From Acidimicrobiales bacterium (lineage in GTDB: Bacteria > Actinomycetota > Acidimicrobiia > Acidimicrobiales > JABEUL01): 12,108 nucleotides of DNA. A model generated the notes under the pieces. It was given only the letters and a program-made list of their open reading frames with translations, was not told the origin of the DNA and searched no databases. This document shows, in pieces, positions 1 to 7,085 of the stretch. A program made the translations under genes and the position numbers. The first letter of the stretch is position 1. Every line of letters starts with the position of its first letter. The stretch lies in contig JABEUL010000220.1 of assembly GCA_013044465.1 (NCBI GenBank), forward strand, positions 1 through 12,108. The letters are read 5' to 3'.

Positions 1-460
1 CCATAATCACCATCTTCTTGATTTCGGGTACTTGAATCAACAAATTAATGACGAGTGGAGTTGCAATGTTGTAGGGCAAATTTGACACCATGGTCCAGCT
101 ATTGCTTGCAGGGTCGAACTCCTTTAAAAGTTCTTTGAAATCCATTTTCATGGCATCTCCGTGAATTATTTGAACATCTTGGCCAAAAGTATGCTCTCTT
201 AGGACTTCAATCAAGTTTCTGTCAAATTCAACAGCTATTACTTTGGCCCCTACAGAAGCCAATTCAACCGTCAAAGATCCAAGGCCCGCCCCAATCTCTA
301 GTACAAGGTCCCCATCTGAAACACCACTAATTTTGACAATCCTTCTAGCAACATTTGGATCCACAAGAAAGTTCTGGCCCAGTGACTTGGATGGACGAAT
401 TCCGCGTGATTCCAGTACTTGCCTAATATGAGACTTTCCAAGACTTTGGTTTTCACCCAT
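1..460 (-). CDS. rsmA: 16S rRNA dimethyladenosine transferase RsmA (KsgA), 3' end missing
   Basis: This gene encodes the SAM-dependent enzyme that dimethylates two adjacent adenosines near the 3' end of 16S rRNA during small-subunit maturation. My translation gives 153 residues before the window edge. SLGQNFL (residues 26-32) is the usual N-terminal family signature. EIGAGLGSLT (55-64) is the SAM-binding loop, GDAM (101-104) follows, and SNLPYN (126-131) is the catalytic motif, with Ser where many homologues have Asp. The C-terminal part, roughly the last 100-130 residues by family length, lies outside the window. The ATG at 460 shares one base with the tatD stop codon (TAATG), so translation is probably coupled. 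It is the third gene of the metG-tatD-rsmA operon, an order often seen in bacteria. Identity is secure. Confidence 0.95.
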   Translation of the reverse strand, partial: MGENQSLGKSHIRQVLESRGIRPSKSLGQNFLVDPNVARRIVKISGVSDGDLVLEIGAGLGSLTVELASVGAKVIAVEFDRNLIEVLREHTFGQDVQIIHGDAMKMDFKELLKEFDPASNSWTMVSNLPYNIATPLVINLLIQVPEIKKMVIM

Positions 461-1263
461 TAATTTACATCAAAAAAGTCAATCGCAGCCATTGTTGCAA
501 CATGTGCTAAATCATCTTCACTGACTCCTCGAAGATTTGCCACTGCTAGCCCTACAGAAGCCACATACTTGGGAAAATTCGGTTTCCCTCGGAATGGGAC
601 AGGTGCCAAATATGGTGAATCAGTTTCAATTAGGAATCTTTTGTCCTTGGCAACTTTCACGGCTTTATGCAGTTCACTTGCCTTTGGAAACGATGCAATT
701 CCGCTAAATGATACGTAGATCCCCCGCTTTTCACACTCCAAAAGCTCATCCACTCCGCCAGTGAAACAATGTATGACGGTTTTCTCTGGGATGCCTTCGT
801 AATCTAGAGTCGCAAAAGTATCTTCCCAAGCATCTCTTGTGTGAATGACAAGGGCTAATCCAGATTCTTGAGCCAAGCGAATTTGAGAGGAAAAAACGTC
901 TTTCTGGGCATTTTTGGGTGAGTGTTCGTAGTAATAGTCCAACCCACATTCACCGATGGCCACTATCAGGCCTGTTTCATCTGAAGTTGTCTTTCGCACA
1001 AAGCCTGGCAATTCGCCTATGCCACCTTTGGCTTCGTGAGGGTGGACGCCAACGGCGGCCCATATCCCATCTAAGTTGATTTGATCTTTTAGAGCCTTAG
1101 TCCTGATATCACTAACTATTTCACAAACTCGCACAGAGCTTGTCAGGTCAGTTCCTACAACGACCATTCTGGTTACACGGTTTTCAACAGCATCTTTGAC
1201 AACTTCGTATGGAGAGGATTCATCGTGCAAGTGACAGTGAGTATCAAACCATGTTGGACTCAC
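460..1263 (-). CDS. tatD: TatD-family metal-dependent deoxyribonuclease
   Basis: This is a 267-residue TatD-type TIM-barrel hydrolase of the amidohydrolase superfamily; members are Mg-dependent DNases with proposed roles in DNA repair or turnover. The metal-binding motifs are all visible: DTHCH (7-11), GECGLDY (104-110, Glu105), IHTRDA (140-145, His141), IHCFTGG (164-170, His165) and ETDSPYL (213-219, Asp215). Length is normal for the family, and the ATG start gives the expected beginning just before the DTHxH strand. The start overlaps the metG stop by 4 nt (ATGA) and the stop overlaps the rsmA start by 1 nt, so the three genes are almost certainly one transcript. The physiological substrate cannot be read from the sequence. 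TatD is not a Tat-translocase subunit despite the name. Confidence 0.95.
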   Translation of the reverse strand: MSPTWFDTHCHLHDESSPYEVVKDAVENRVTRMVVVGTDLTSSVRVCEIVSDIRTKALKDQINLDGIWAAVGVHPHEAKGGIGELPGFVRKTTSDETGLIVAIGECGLDYYYEHSPKNAQKDVFSSQIRLAQESGLALVIHTRDAWEDTFATLDYEGIPEKTVIHCFTGGVDELLECEKRGIYVSFSGIASFPKASELHKAVKVAKDKRFLIETDSPYLAPVPFRGKPNFPKYVASVGLAVANLRGVSEDDLAHVATMAAIDFFDVN

Positions 1264-2816
1264 TTTTTAGACTCTCCTAAGTCTTTAGAACTTTTTCCAA
1301 GCCTTGGGAAAAGTGGACTGCCTTTGGTAACAGGGAGTGAACCTGGGTACTGCCCCCAGATCGCGGCATCATCCAATCTAGTATCTTCAATTTCGGCCTT
1401 GAGTCCTAATCGATTCCAAATTTCCTGTGCGGACTTTGGAATTGCGGGAAAAATTAATAACGCCACCAATCGAAGCACTTCAAGGGCATCTCCTAAAATT
1501 CCTTCGAGTTCAACTCCGGGTTCCATTTTCCAAGGTTCATTCTGCTCCAACATCGCATTAGCCAAATAAATGAGTTCAAATGTGGCTTCTAGGCTGGCTG
1601 CAGGTGCAGTTTTTTCCCAAGATTCCCTCACTCTGGTAATTATTTCTTCGAAGTTTTCCTTTAAGGGAGAGTTCTCTCTCGGCTTTGGCCCAATGCCAGC
1701 GCACTTGTTGGCAATCACAGTTGAAACCCGAGCCAGCAGGTTCCCAAGGTTATTAGATAGATCCGCATCGTGCCTTCTAACAAGTCCTTCATAGGTAAAA
1801 TCCCCGTCGGGACCAAAGGGGGTATCTCTTAGTAAGTGGTATCGAAGGGTGTCGAGACCCACTTCTTCAGCTAATACAACTGGATCAATTTTGTTGAGCT
1901 TAGACTTCGACATCTTTTCACCTTTAACAAGGAGCCAGCCATGTACAAAGATGTGGTTAGGGGGATCTATTCCTGCTGCCATACACATTGCTGGCCACCA
2001 AACACAGTGAAATCTAACAATTTCCTTCCCGATGAGGTGATGCACGCTGGGCCACCAAGTGTTAAATCTCTCCGAATCATTCCCATACCCGAGTGCCGTT
2101 ACATAATTGATCAAAGCGTCATACCATACGTAAAAAACGTGATTAGTGTCCCAAGGAACTGGCACTCCCCACTTGATAGAGGTTCTTGTAATTGAAATAT
2201 CTTGCAGTCCTGATTTAATAAATGAGAGAGCTTCATTTCTCCTGGTAGATGGCTCCACCCAGTTTGGATTTTCGCTATATAGCTTTTCTAGTTTGTCTTG
2301 AAACTTAGATAGCTTGAAAAAATAGTTTTCCTCTTGGACTACTTCTACTTGTGTGCCGTGAACAGGGCAATTGCCATCAATTAGCTCACTTTCTGTGTAA
2401 TAAGCTTCACAACCCACACAGTAGAGGCCCTCCCAACTGCCCAATTCAATGAATCCGTTGTCGTAAATTGCTTGCAAGAACTTGGAAACTGCTTGGTAAT
2501 GGCGAGGCTCTGTTGTCCGGATAAAGTCATCTGGCTTGATATCTAGTGCCTGCCAGGCATCTTTAAAGCGCTGACTTGTGATGTCTGCCCACTCTTTCGG
2601 TGTCATTGACTTCTCATCAGCTGCTTGTTGAACTTTGAGGCCATGCTCATCGGTTCCGGTCAGGAAAAATACCTCATCACCAGCTAGTCTGTGCCATCTG
2701 GCCAGTGCATCAGCGTGCAGAGTGCAATAGGCATGTCCGACGTGTGGAGCGTCGTTGACATAATAGATGGGTGTGGTTACTGCAAAACGTTTTACATCCT
2801 CGTAGGCTATGGACAT
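1260..2816 (-). CDS. metG: Methionyl-tRNA synthetase
   Basis: This class I aminoacyl-tRNA synthetase charges tRNA-Met in the cytoplasm. From the chosen ATG it is 518 residues. It shows PIYYVNDAPHVGH (16-28, with HVGH as the HIGH motif), a zinc knuckle with Cys133, Cys136, Cys150 and His153, FVWYDAL-like core residues (YVWYDAL, 229-235) and the KMSKS loop at 301-305. It lacks a C-terminal tRNA-binding (EMAP/Trbp111-like) extension. The open frame continues upstream to 2960, but those 48 extra residues do not fit the family and would lie antisense to the Nudix gene; the family start is a few residues before RFAVTTPIYYV. The start codon overlaps that of the divergent Nudix gene. A TACAGT box 7 nt upstream of the ATG suggests a leaderless mRNA. 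First gene of the metG-tatD-rsmA operon. Confidence 0.95.
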   Translation of the reverse strand: MSIAYEDVKRFAVTTPIYYVNDAPHVGHAYCTLHADALARWHRLAGDEVFFLTGTDEHGLKVQQAADEKSMTPKEWADITSQRFKDAWQALDIKPDDFIRTTEPRHYQAVSKFLQAIYDNGFIELGSWEGLYCVGCEAYYTESELIDGNCPVHGTQVEVVQEENYFFKLSKFQDKLEKLYSENPNWVEPSTRRNEALSFIKSGLQDISITRTSIKWGVPVPWDTNHVFYVWYDALINYVTALGYGNDSERFNTWWPSVHHLIGKEIVRFHCVWWPAMCMAAGIDPPNHIFVHGWLLVKGEKMSKSKLNKIDPVVLAEEVGLDTLRYHLLRDTPFGPDGDFTYEGLVRRHDADLSNNLGNLLARVSTVIANKCAGIGPKPRENSPLKENFEEIITRVRESWEKTAPAASLEATFELIYLANAMLEQNEPWKMEPGVELEGILGDALEVLRLVALLIFPAIPKSAQEIWNRLGLKAEIEDTRLDDAAIWGQYPGSLPVTKGSPLFPRLGKSSKDLGESKK

Positions 2817-2829
2817 GATTAACACTGTA
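2803..2829. promoter_or_regulatory. Overlapping divergent -10 boxes for the Nudix gene and metG
   Basis: On the plus strand TAGGCT (2803-2808) lies 6 nt before the ATG at 2815. On the minus strand TACAGT (2829-2824) lies 7 nt before the ATG at 2816. Both fit the TAnnnT -10 consensus at the spacing used for leaderless transcripts, and each lies inside the 5' coding region of the opposite gene. No good -35 hexamer is visible for either. This is inferred from spacing only. Confidence 0.4.
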
Positions 2830-3276
2830 CGCGCCGCTGGAGGAATAATTTGGCGAAATGCCAAAAATGATACAAAAAGTGAACATTTTGGAGCTGCGGA
2901 CTTGGAGGTAATTGTGATACACCGACCCTCGTATCTGGATTGGTCCTTCCCAAAAGGCAAGGTAGACCCAGGTGAAACTGAACCTGAGTGTGCAATCCGG
3001 GAAGTAATTGAAGAAACCGGACTCGTGTGTGAACTACAAGTGGAACTCCCCTCAGTTCACTATGTAGATCGGGGAGGCAGAGACAAGACTGTCAGGTACT
3101 GGAAGATGGTAGAAGCAGAAGGAAACTATACCCAGTCCCCGAAGCCCTTACCTGTTGCCTACGGTGAAGTTGACATTGTGCGGTGGGTTTCAATTGAGGA
3201 AGCTTTCAGCCTTTTAACCTATGAGCGGGACAAGGTAGTTCTAAATGACTTTGTCGACACCTTTGACTTCATTTAA
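2815..3276 (+). CDS. MutT1-like Nudix hydrolase
   Basis: This encodes a 153-residue Nudix hydrolase, which cleaves nucleoside diphosphates linked to another moiety, such as 8-oxo-dGTP or diadenosine polyphosphates. The Nudix box (G-x5-E-x7-REVIEE-x-G-L) is complete at residues 48-70. The context FPKGKVDPGE and the C-terminal TYERD segment resemble the Nudix domain of mycobacterial MutT1-type proteins, but no histidine-phosphatase domain follows. I chose the ATG at 2815 over the ATG at 2809 because it sits 6 nt after a TAGGCT box and homologues begin just before RAAGG; 2809 would add two residues. The gene is head-to-head with metG, with overlapping start codons, and its stop overlaps the 3' end of rsmI by 8 nt. 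The family is certain; the substrate is not. Confidence 0.9.
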   Translation: MINTVRAAGGIIWRNAKNDTKSEHFGAADLEVIVIHRPSYLDWSFPKGKVDPGETEPECAIREVIEETGLVCELQVELPSVHYVDRGGRDKTVRYWKMVEAEGNYTQSPKPLPVAYGEVDIVRWVSIEEAFSLLTYERDKVVLNDFVDTFDFI

Positions 3277-4096
3277 CCCTTACGATCGAGTAAATTTGAC
3301 GCCTAGTTGCTCCATACTCCTTCGAGAGAACCTCTACGGCCTCTTTGGGGTCTAGGTCTTTAACCAGTTTAAGATAAATCTCTTTTAGTTCACTAGCCTC
3401 AGGTAGTGAAGCTCTCTCGGCACTAAATTTCTCCAGAATTAAGACATACTCCCCTTTTGGGATTTCAATTAGTTTTATGGCTTCTCCGATTGTTCCTCTA
3501 AAAACCTCCTCATGGACTTTGGTCAGCTCTCGTGTAACTGCGATCTTTCGATCCTCTCCACAGATAAGGCCCAACTCCTCTAAAGTCTTTAATATTCGGT
3601 GGGGCGCCTCATAAAGTATCGAAGTGTATGGGAGACTCGCTAAAAACTCCATACGCTTCTTTCTATCACTGGCTTTTCTAGGGAGAAAGCCTTCAAAGAA
3701 AAACTGACTGGCATCTATTCCACTTATTACTAAAGCAGAGATAAGTGCAGTTGGACCTGGGATAGAGATTACATTGTGGCTTCCCTCGAGAACTTTTTCA
3801 ACCAGTTTTTCGCCTGGATCTGAGATTAACGGTGTTCCGGCATCAGAAAGAAGTGCTACGTCACTGCCACCGTCTAGCCACTCAAGGACTTTTGGAATTT
3901 TAGATCTTTCATTCTCGCCGAATAGTGAAGTTACGGTCTTCTCCTTTAAGGAAATATCAAAATGGTTGAAAAGGTGACTTGACCTTCTGGTGTCCTCACA
4001 TGCAATATAGTGCACATTTTTAAGGGTTTCGATAGCTCTTTGGGAAATATCGCCCAAATTTCCGATTGGAGTTGAAACTAAGTAAAGAGTGGCCAA
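3269..4096 (-). CDS. rsmI: 16S rRNA (cytidine1402-2'-O)-methyltransferase RsmI
   Basis: RsmI 2'-O-methylates C1402 in the decoding centre of 16S rRNA using SAM. The protein is about 275 residues, normal for this tetrapyrrole-methylase-fold family. Motifs: LYLVSTPIGNLGD at the N terminus, ACEDTR, LLSDAGTPLISDPG (SAM pocket), IPGPTALISAL, FFEGFLPRK, LYEAPHR and AVTRELTKVHEE. There is no ATG or GTG: two consecutive TTG codons (4099-4097 and 4096-4094) follow the DUF192 stop directly. An AAGGA motif at 4108-4104 lies 4 nt from the first and 7 nt from the second TTG, so I favour the second; the first would add one residue. Last gene of the ychF-DUF192-rsmI operon, convergent with the Nudix gene and overlapping it by 8 nt. 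Confidence 0.95.
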   Translation of the reverse strand: MATLYLVSTPIGNLGDISQRAIETLKNVHYIACEDTRRSSHLFNHFDISLKEKTVTSLFGENERSKIPKVLEWLDGGSDVALLSDAGTPLISDPGEKLVEKVLEGSHNVISIPGPTALISALVISGIDASQFFFEGFLPRKASDRKKRMEFLASLPYTSILYEAPHRILKTLEELGLICGEDRKIAVTRELTKVHEEVFRGTIGEAIKLIEIPKGEYVLILEKFSAERASLPEASELKEIYLKLVKDLDPKEAVEVLSKEYGATRRQIYSIVRVK

Positions 4097-4099
4097 CAA

Positions 4100-4429
4100 C
4101 TAATCCTTGATCTCAAGAACATCACCAACATTGAGACCCCATCTCTCAAAAGCACCGACTTCAGCTTCTAGAACGTTGTGGGCCTTCATTGAGGGCATTG
4201 AAATCCTCCAGGGTCTAACTGATCTTGTTGCTAACACTTTAAGGTCTCGATCGAGAAATGCAACATCTATGGCAAAATGCATTCCAAAAGTATGCACTCC
4301 CTTAGTATTTCTAATTAACATGGCACCATCAAAGTTCTTGCGCCCAAGCAATCCCTTAGTTTTCTGAGGAAGTGTTACTGCCTGTTCACAGGTTGCTAGA
4401 ACCCTTTGATCATCTAAGAGCCATGCCAT
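4100..4429 (-). CDS. DUF192 family protein
   Basis: This is a 109-residue DUF192 protein. The family is a small beta-rich fold of unknown biochemical function. Diagnostic stretches are KTKGLLGR (R/K-x-x-G-L-[ML]-G-R), FGMHFAIDVAFLD (the M-x-x-x-[IL]DVxFLD core), a strand-rich SVRPWRI segment, NVLEAEVG and NVGDVLEI at the C terminus. Many DUF192 proteins have a signal peptide. This one has none, so it is probably cytoplasmic. The ATG at 4429 is preceded by AGGTG (4441-4437) at a 7-nt spacing, overlapping the ychF stop codon. The stop TAG abuts the rsmI start in the same reading frame. Function cannot be inferred beyond co-expression with ychF and rsmI. Confidence 0.88.
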   Translation of the reverse strand: MAWLLDDQRVLATCEQAVTLPQKTKGLLGRKNFDGAMLIRNTKGVHTFGMHFAIDVAFLDRDLKVLATRSVRPWRISMPSMKAHNVLEAEVGAFERWGLNVGDVLEIKD

Positions 4430-4439
4430 TTTCCATCAC

Positions 4440-5531
4440 CTACACATTAAATCTAATTTCCATGACGTCGCCATCTGCCACAACATAGTCTTTACCTTCA
4501 AGACGTATTTTGCCACTCACCTTTGCTTCGTGCCAACTACCGATTTCTAAAAGTAAATCCCAAGCAATTACCTCGGCCTTGATAAATCCCCTTTGCAAGT
4601 CAGAGTGAATTACACCTGCGCAAACTGGTGCCGTGGAGCCCTGGCGAAAAGTCCAAGCCCTAGATTCCTTGTCACCTGTAGTCAAGAATGTTCGAAGACC
4701 CAGAAGTTCATGTGAAGCCTGCGCTACCCTGGCAAGTGCACCTTGCCCAAGTCCCAGTTCTTCAAGCATCTCTTTTTTTTCAAGAGGCTCCATCTGTGCG
4801 GCTTCTGCTTCAAGTTGCACACAAACTCCTAAAACCTCGCCTGAACCTTTGAAAACATCTTTTACGCCTTTAATTATTTCATCGTCTGAGCCAATCTGGT
4901 CTTCTGAAATATTGACTACCGCAAAGGCCTTCTTACTTGTTAGCAAAAAAACATCCTTTAGGAGTTCTCGCCTTTCCTCACTTAAATCGGATCTATAAAT
5001 GGGGACTCCGGCTTCTAAAATGGCCTGGGCTGCCTCCATGGACTCAATCTGAGGAAGCAAAGACTTATCTCCTTTAGAACTTCTCCGCTTCTTGGTAACC
5101 TGAGACTCAATAGCAGCCAAATCCGCAATTACTAGCTCTAATTCTAATTCCAAAAGAGCTTCCGAGGGATCTGAAGATCCCACAATGTTTTCATCTTTAA
5201 AACTCCTCAGCACGAAACATAGTGCATCAACTTCCCTAACTCCAGCCAAAAGCTTATTTCCAAGCCCCTCCCCTTTGCTCGCGCCAGGGGCGAGCCCTGC
5301 AATATCTACTATTTCCACACCCGCAGGCACAATCTTTTTGGAATGGCTCATTTCCGCCAGGGACATGAGACGTGAATCTGGGACCTGAGCTACACCGGCT
5401 GCGCTCTGGGAAGTCGTGTAGGGGTGAGGTGCAACCGGAGTTGAAAGCCCTGTTAAAGCGTTAAATAAAGAGGATTTTCCTGAATTTGGCTGACCGATTA
5501 AACCTACATGCTCCACACTTTGACAATACAT
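4440..5531 (-). CDS. ychF: Redox-regulated ATPase YchF (OLA1 family)
   Basis: YchF is a ribosome-associated P-loop NTPase of the Obg family that prefers ATP. From the ATG at 5531 the protein has 363 residues, the usual length. G1 is GQPNSGKSS (13-21), whereas most members have GLPNVGKST, a mild deviation. G3 is DIAGLAPGASKGEGLGNK (76-93). The specificity motif is NISE (207-210) instead of NKxD, as expected for YchF. The C-terminal TGS domain contains RAWTFRQG, AGVIHSDLQRGFIKAEVI and the terminal DGDVMEIRFNV. The open frame extends to 5636, but the extra 35 residues are antisense to the bL37 gene and do not fit the family. It leads the ychF-DUF192-rsmI operon; its start is 51 bp from that of the divergent bL37 gene. 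Confidence 0.96.
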   Translation of the reverse strand: MYCQSVEHVGLIGQPNSGKSSLFNALTGLSTPVAPHPYTTSQSAAGVAQVPDSRLMSLAEMSHSKKIVPAGVEIVDIAGLAPGASKGEGLGNKLLAGVREVDALCFVLRSFKDENIVGSSDPSEALLELELELVIADLAAIESQVTKKRRSSKGDKSLLPQIESMEAAQAILEAGVPIYRSDLSEERRELLKDVFLLTSKKAFAVVNISEDQIGSDDEIIKGVKDVFKGSGEVLGVCVQLEAEAAQMEPLEKKEMLEELGLGQGALARVAQASHELLGLRTFLTTGDKESRAWTFRQGSTAPVCAGVIHSDLQRGFIKAEVIAWDLLLEIGSWHEAKVSGKIRLEGKDYVVADGDVMEIRFNV

Positions 5532-5570
5532 GTATTTGAAGAGGGGTTTTTGCTTTCCCGGTTTTACGTG

Positions 5571-5576
5571 TAATAT
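5571..5576 (+). promoter_or_regulatory. -10 box of the bL37 gene (leaderless)
   Basis: TAATAT lies 6 nt upstream of the ATG at 5583, so transcription would start at or next to the start codon. No Shine-Dalgarno sequence is present, which agrees with a leaderless mRNA. A weak TTTTGC (5548-5553) lies 17 nt upstream as a possible -35. Confidence 0.5.
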
Positions 5577-5582
5577 GTTTAC

Positions 5583-5666
5583 ATGTCCAAAAGAACCGTA
5601 AAGCGCAAGCTTCGCGCAAAGAAGAAAGCAAATCACGGCAAGAAGCCGAACTGCGGCAGGCGCTAG
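5583..5666 (+). CDS. Ribosomal protein bL37 (27-residue 50S subunit protein)
   Basis: This is a very small, highly basic protein of 27 residues: 14 are Lys or Arg, and it contains the stretch KANHGKKPN (15-23). That signature matches the short actinobacterial 50S protein bL37, seen in mycobacterial ribosome structures, whose C terminus reads roughly ANHGKRPN. Here a CGRR tail follows the usual end. It would sit in rRNA-rich parts of the large subunit. The gene starts with ATG 6 nt after a TAATAT box and has no Shine-Dalgarno motif. It is transcribed away from ychF. It is short enough to be missed by gene finders and lies antisense to the spurious 5' extension of ychF. The identification rests on recalled family sequences, not a search. 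Confidence 0.85.
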   Translation: MSKRTVKRKLRAKKKANHGKKPNCGRR

Positions 5667-5915
5667 TCAAAATAGCGCATCTTATTTCATTTTTGGCTTT
5701 CGAGCTTTTCCGTTTAATGAATTAATTAGTAGTTAAATAGTTTGAAAACAACCCTTTGGTATTAAAGCTTCGAATCTGAGTAACAACGCCAGGGAGATCT
5801 CTCTTATTAGGGAATATCTAACTATGTACTTGATCAATTGGCCACGACGAAGAGCTAGCCATAGGTGGAATTTTTACTTCGTATCTATGAGGCTGAACAA
5901 GAGTACTAAATTGGC

Positions 5916-6668
5916 CTAGTTTGATAATAGCCGTAAAGAATTGAGCATGTCGCGACCAAGTGCAGTGCTGAATTTATGTTCAACATATGAGGCAGTGAGC
6001 CTGCTTTCTTCAGCTTTCAAATTGGGATAAGCCCTTACGTCATCTTGAGGAGTCCGCAAACTGGTCACGTCAACAGCACTCAAGAATTCAAACGTAATGT
6101 CATATTTGGGAATGTATCCCCTAATGACTGCAACAGAAGGCATTGCATCTGAATTATTCTCCATCATCGCAGTTTGTGGAACTGTGAAAGTAGACACATT
6201 GACACTCAAATTACCAATTGAGGTCTTATTCTCCTTTAATTTGATGTCTTTCATATTGAAAGTCGGAAGAACGCTCCCTGACCCCAGCACTGCTACGGTC
6301 CATGGCTGGGAAATGAGGGGGCAAGAAGCTGACGGCGTTCCTGTTGGGCGAGCATTTTGGACCATTATGTATTCGTCACTGCATGGCCATGACTGAAGAC
6401 TGCTCCAGCTTGTGGACTGGTTTATCACGATCCAATTCTCAGGGACTTGAATTGAAATTGGCCCAAATGATGAGAGTGCCGTCCTTATGGTTGTGCCACC
6501 TAATTCAAATGTAATCTTTGAGCTTGCAGTGCCGATCGAGGTGGAAGTGGTTTGCGTTTCCGTGTTTTTCCCACAACTTGTAATGAAAAAAAGCAATGCT
6601 AAGCACAATAAAGTGCGTAAAACTAAAAACGGATAACTAGGCTTTTTACGTTTTAGATCAACTTCCAT
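5916..6668 (-). CDS. Putative lipoprotein of unknown function
   Basis: I do not recognise this protein. From the ATG at 6668 it has 250 residues with a typical lipoprotein signal: a basic start (DLKRKKP), a hydrophobic core (residues 14-29) and lipobox ITSC with Cys32. A Thr/Ser-rich linker follows, then a mature domain predicted to be mostly beta strand and soluble outside the membrane. Two cysteines in the mature domain (in SWPCSDE and SASCPLI) could form a disulfide. The open frame continues to 6779, but 37 residues before the signal peptide are implausible; ATG 6680 is another possibility. GGTG lies 6 nt before the chosen start. It is a single-gene unit. The lipoprotein call is good; function is unknown. 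Confidence 0.7.
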   Translation of the reverse strand: MEVDLKRKKPSYPFLVLRTLLCLALLFFITSCGKNTETQTTSTSIGTASSKITFELGGTTIRTALSSFGPISIQVPENWIVINQSTSWSSLQSWPCSDEYIMVQNARPTGTPSASCPLISQPWTVAVLGSGSVLPTFNMKDIKLKENKTSIGNLSVNVSTFTVPQTAMMENNSDAMPSVAVIRGYIPKYDITFEFLSAVDVTSLRTPQDDVRAYPNLKAEESRLTASYVEHKFSTALGRDMLNSLRLLSN

Positions 6669-7048
6669 AGGCTTCACCATCACCCTACCCCACGGCCGGT
6701 ACCCGATCCAAATATCCTGAAACTTTTGGTAACCCACCGTCAAACCGGCAACCGAGTGCAAATCAATTTGCTCGCTCACTTGATGCTAAGACGCCTTTAT
6801 CGAAGTAAGGCTCAGTAAAGAGACAACAATTGTGAGGTAGCGTAATAGTTGATCGATACATTGCCTTGACCGGCTGCACTTTAACCTTGAGTCAATGCCA
6901 ATTATATTTAAATGGTTTTCTCAAGGTTGGCTGTCATAATCAAATGCATAGTTTGAAAATGTCCTTGGCTAAACAACATTGTACGGCTCAGCCATTTGGC
7001 AAAGTCGTATATTGATTCCTCGACTTCTTCGAGTTATTGTCGACAACA
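6669..7048. other. Intergenic region between two minus-strand lipoprotein genes
   Basis: I see no gene here beyond the unused upstream extension of the 5916-6668 frame. A 5-bp hairpin (CTCGA/TCGAG, 7019-7033) and a 10-bp palindrome TTGTCGACAA (7037-7046) lie close to the terminator at 7049-7083. A promoter for the downstream lipoprotein should be here, but no convincing -35/-10 pair is visible. Confidence 0.4.
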
Positions 7049-7083
7049 ATTTAGGGGCGTCACTAATTGCAACGCCCCTAAAT
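7049..7083 (-). terminator. Hairpin terminator of the cupredoxin lipoprotein gene
   Basis: A perfect 12-bp inverted repeat (7049-7060 with 7072-7083, core AGGGGCGT/ACGCCCCT) encloses an 11-nt loop. It starts 3 nt after the stop codon of the minus-strand gene. The sequence after it on that strand is only weakly T-rich (TGTTGT), so termination may be intrinsic with a poor U tract. Confidence 0.75.
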
Positions 7084-7085
7084 AA

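Noticed and set aside
2817..2960. N-terminal extension of the metG frame to 2960.
   Set aside because: It is antisense to the N-terminal part of the Nudix gene, and MetG homologues start just before the TTPIYYV strand.
5532..5636. N-terminal extension of the ychF frame to 5636.
   Set aside because: The extra residues are not part of the YchF family and lie antisense to the bL37 gene.
5695..5706. GGCT-TTCG-AGCT hairpin followed by TTT after the bL37 gene, a possible terminator.
   Set aside because: Only 4 bp including a wobble, and a very short T run.
5765..5776. GCTTCGAATCTG resembles a tRNA T-loop.
   Set aside because: The flanking bases do not form a T stem and no cloverleaf is visible upstream.
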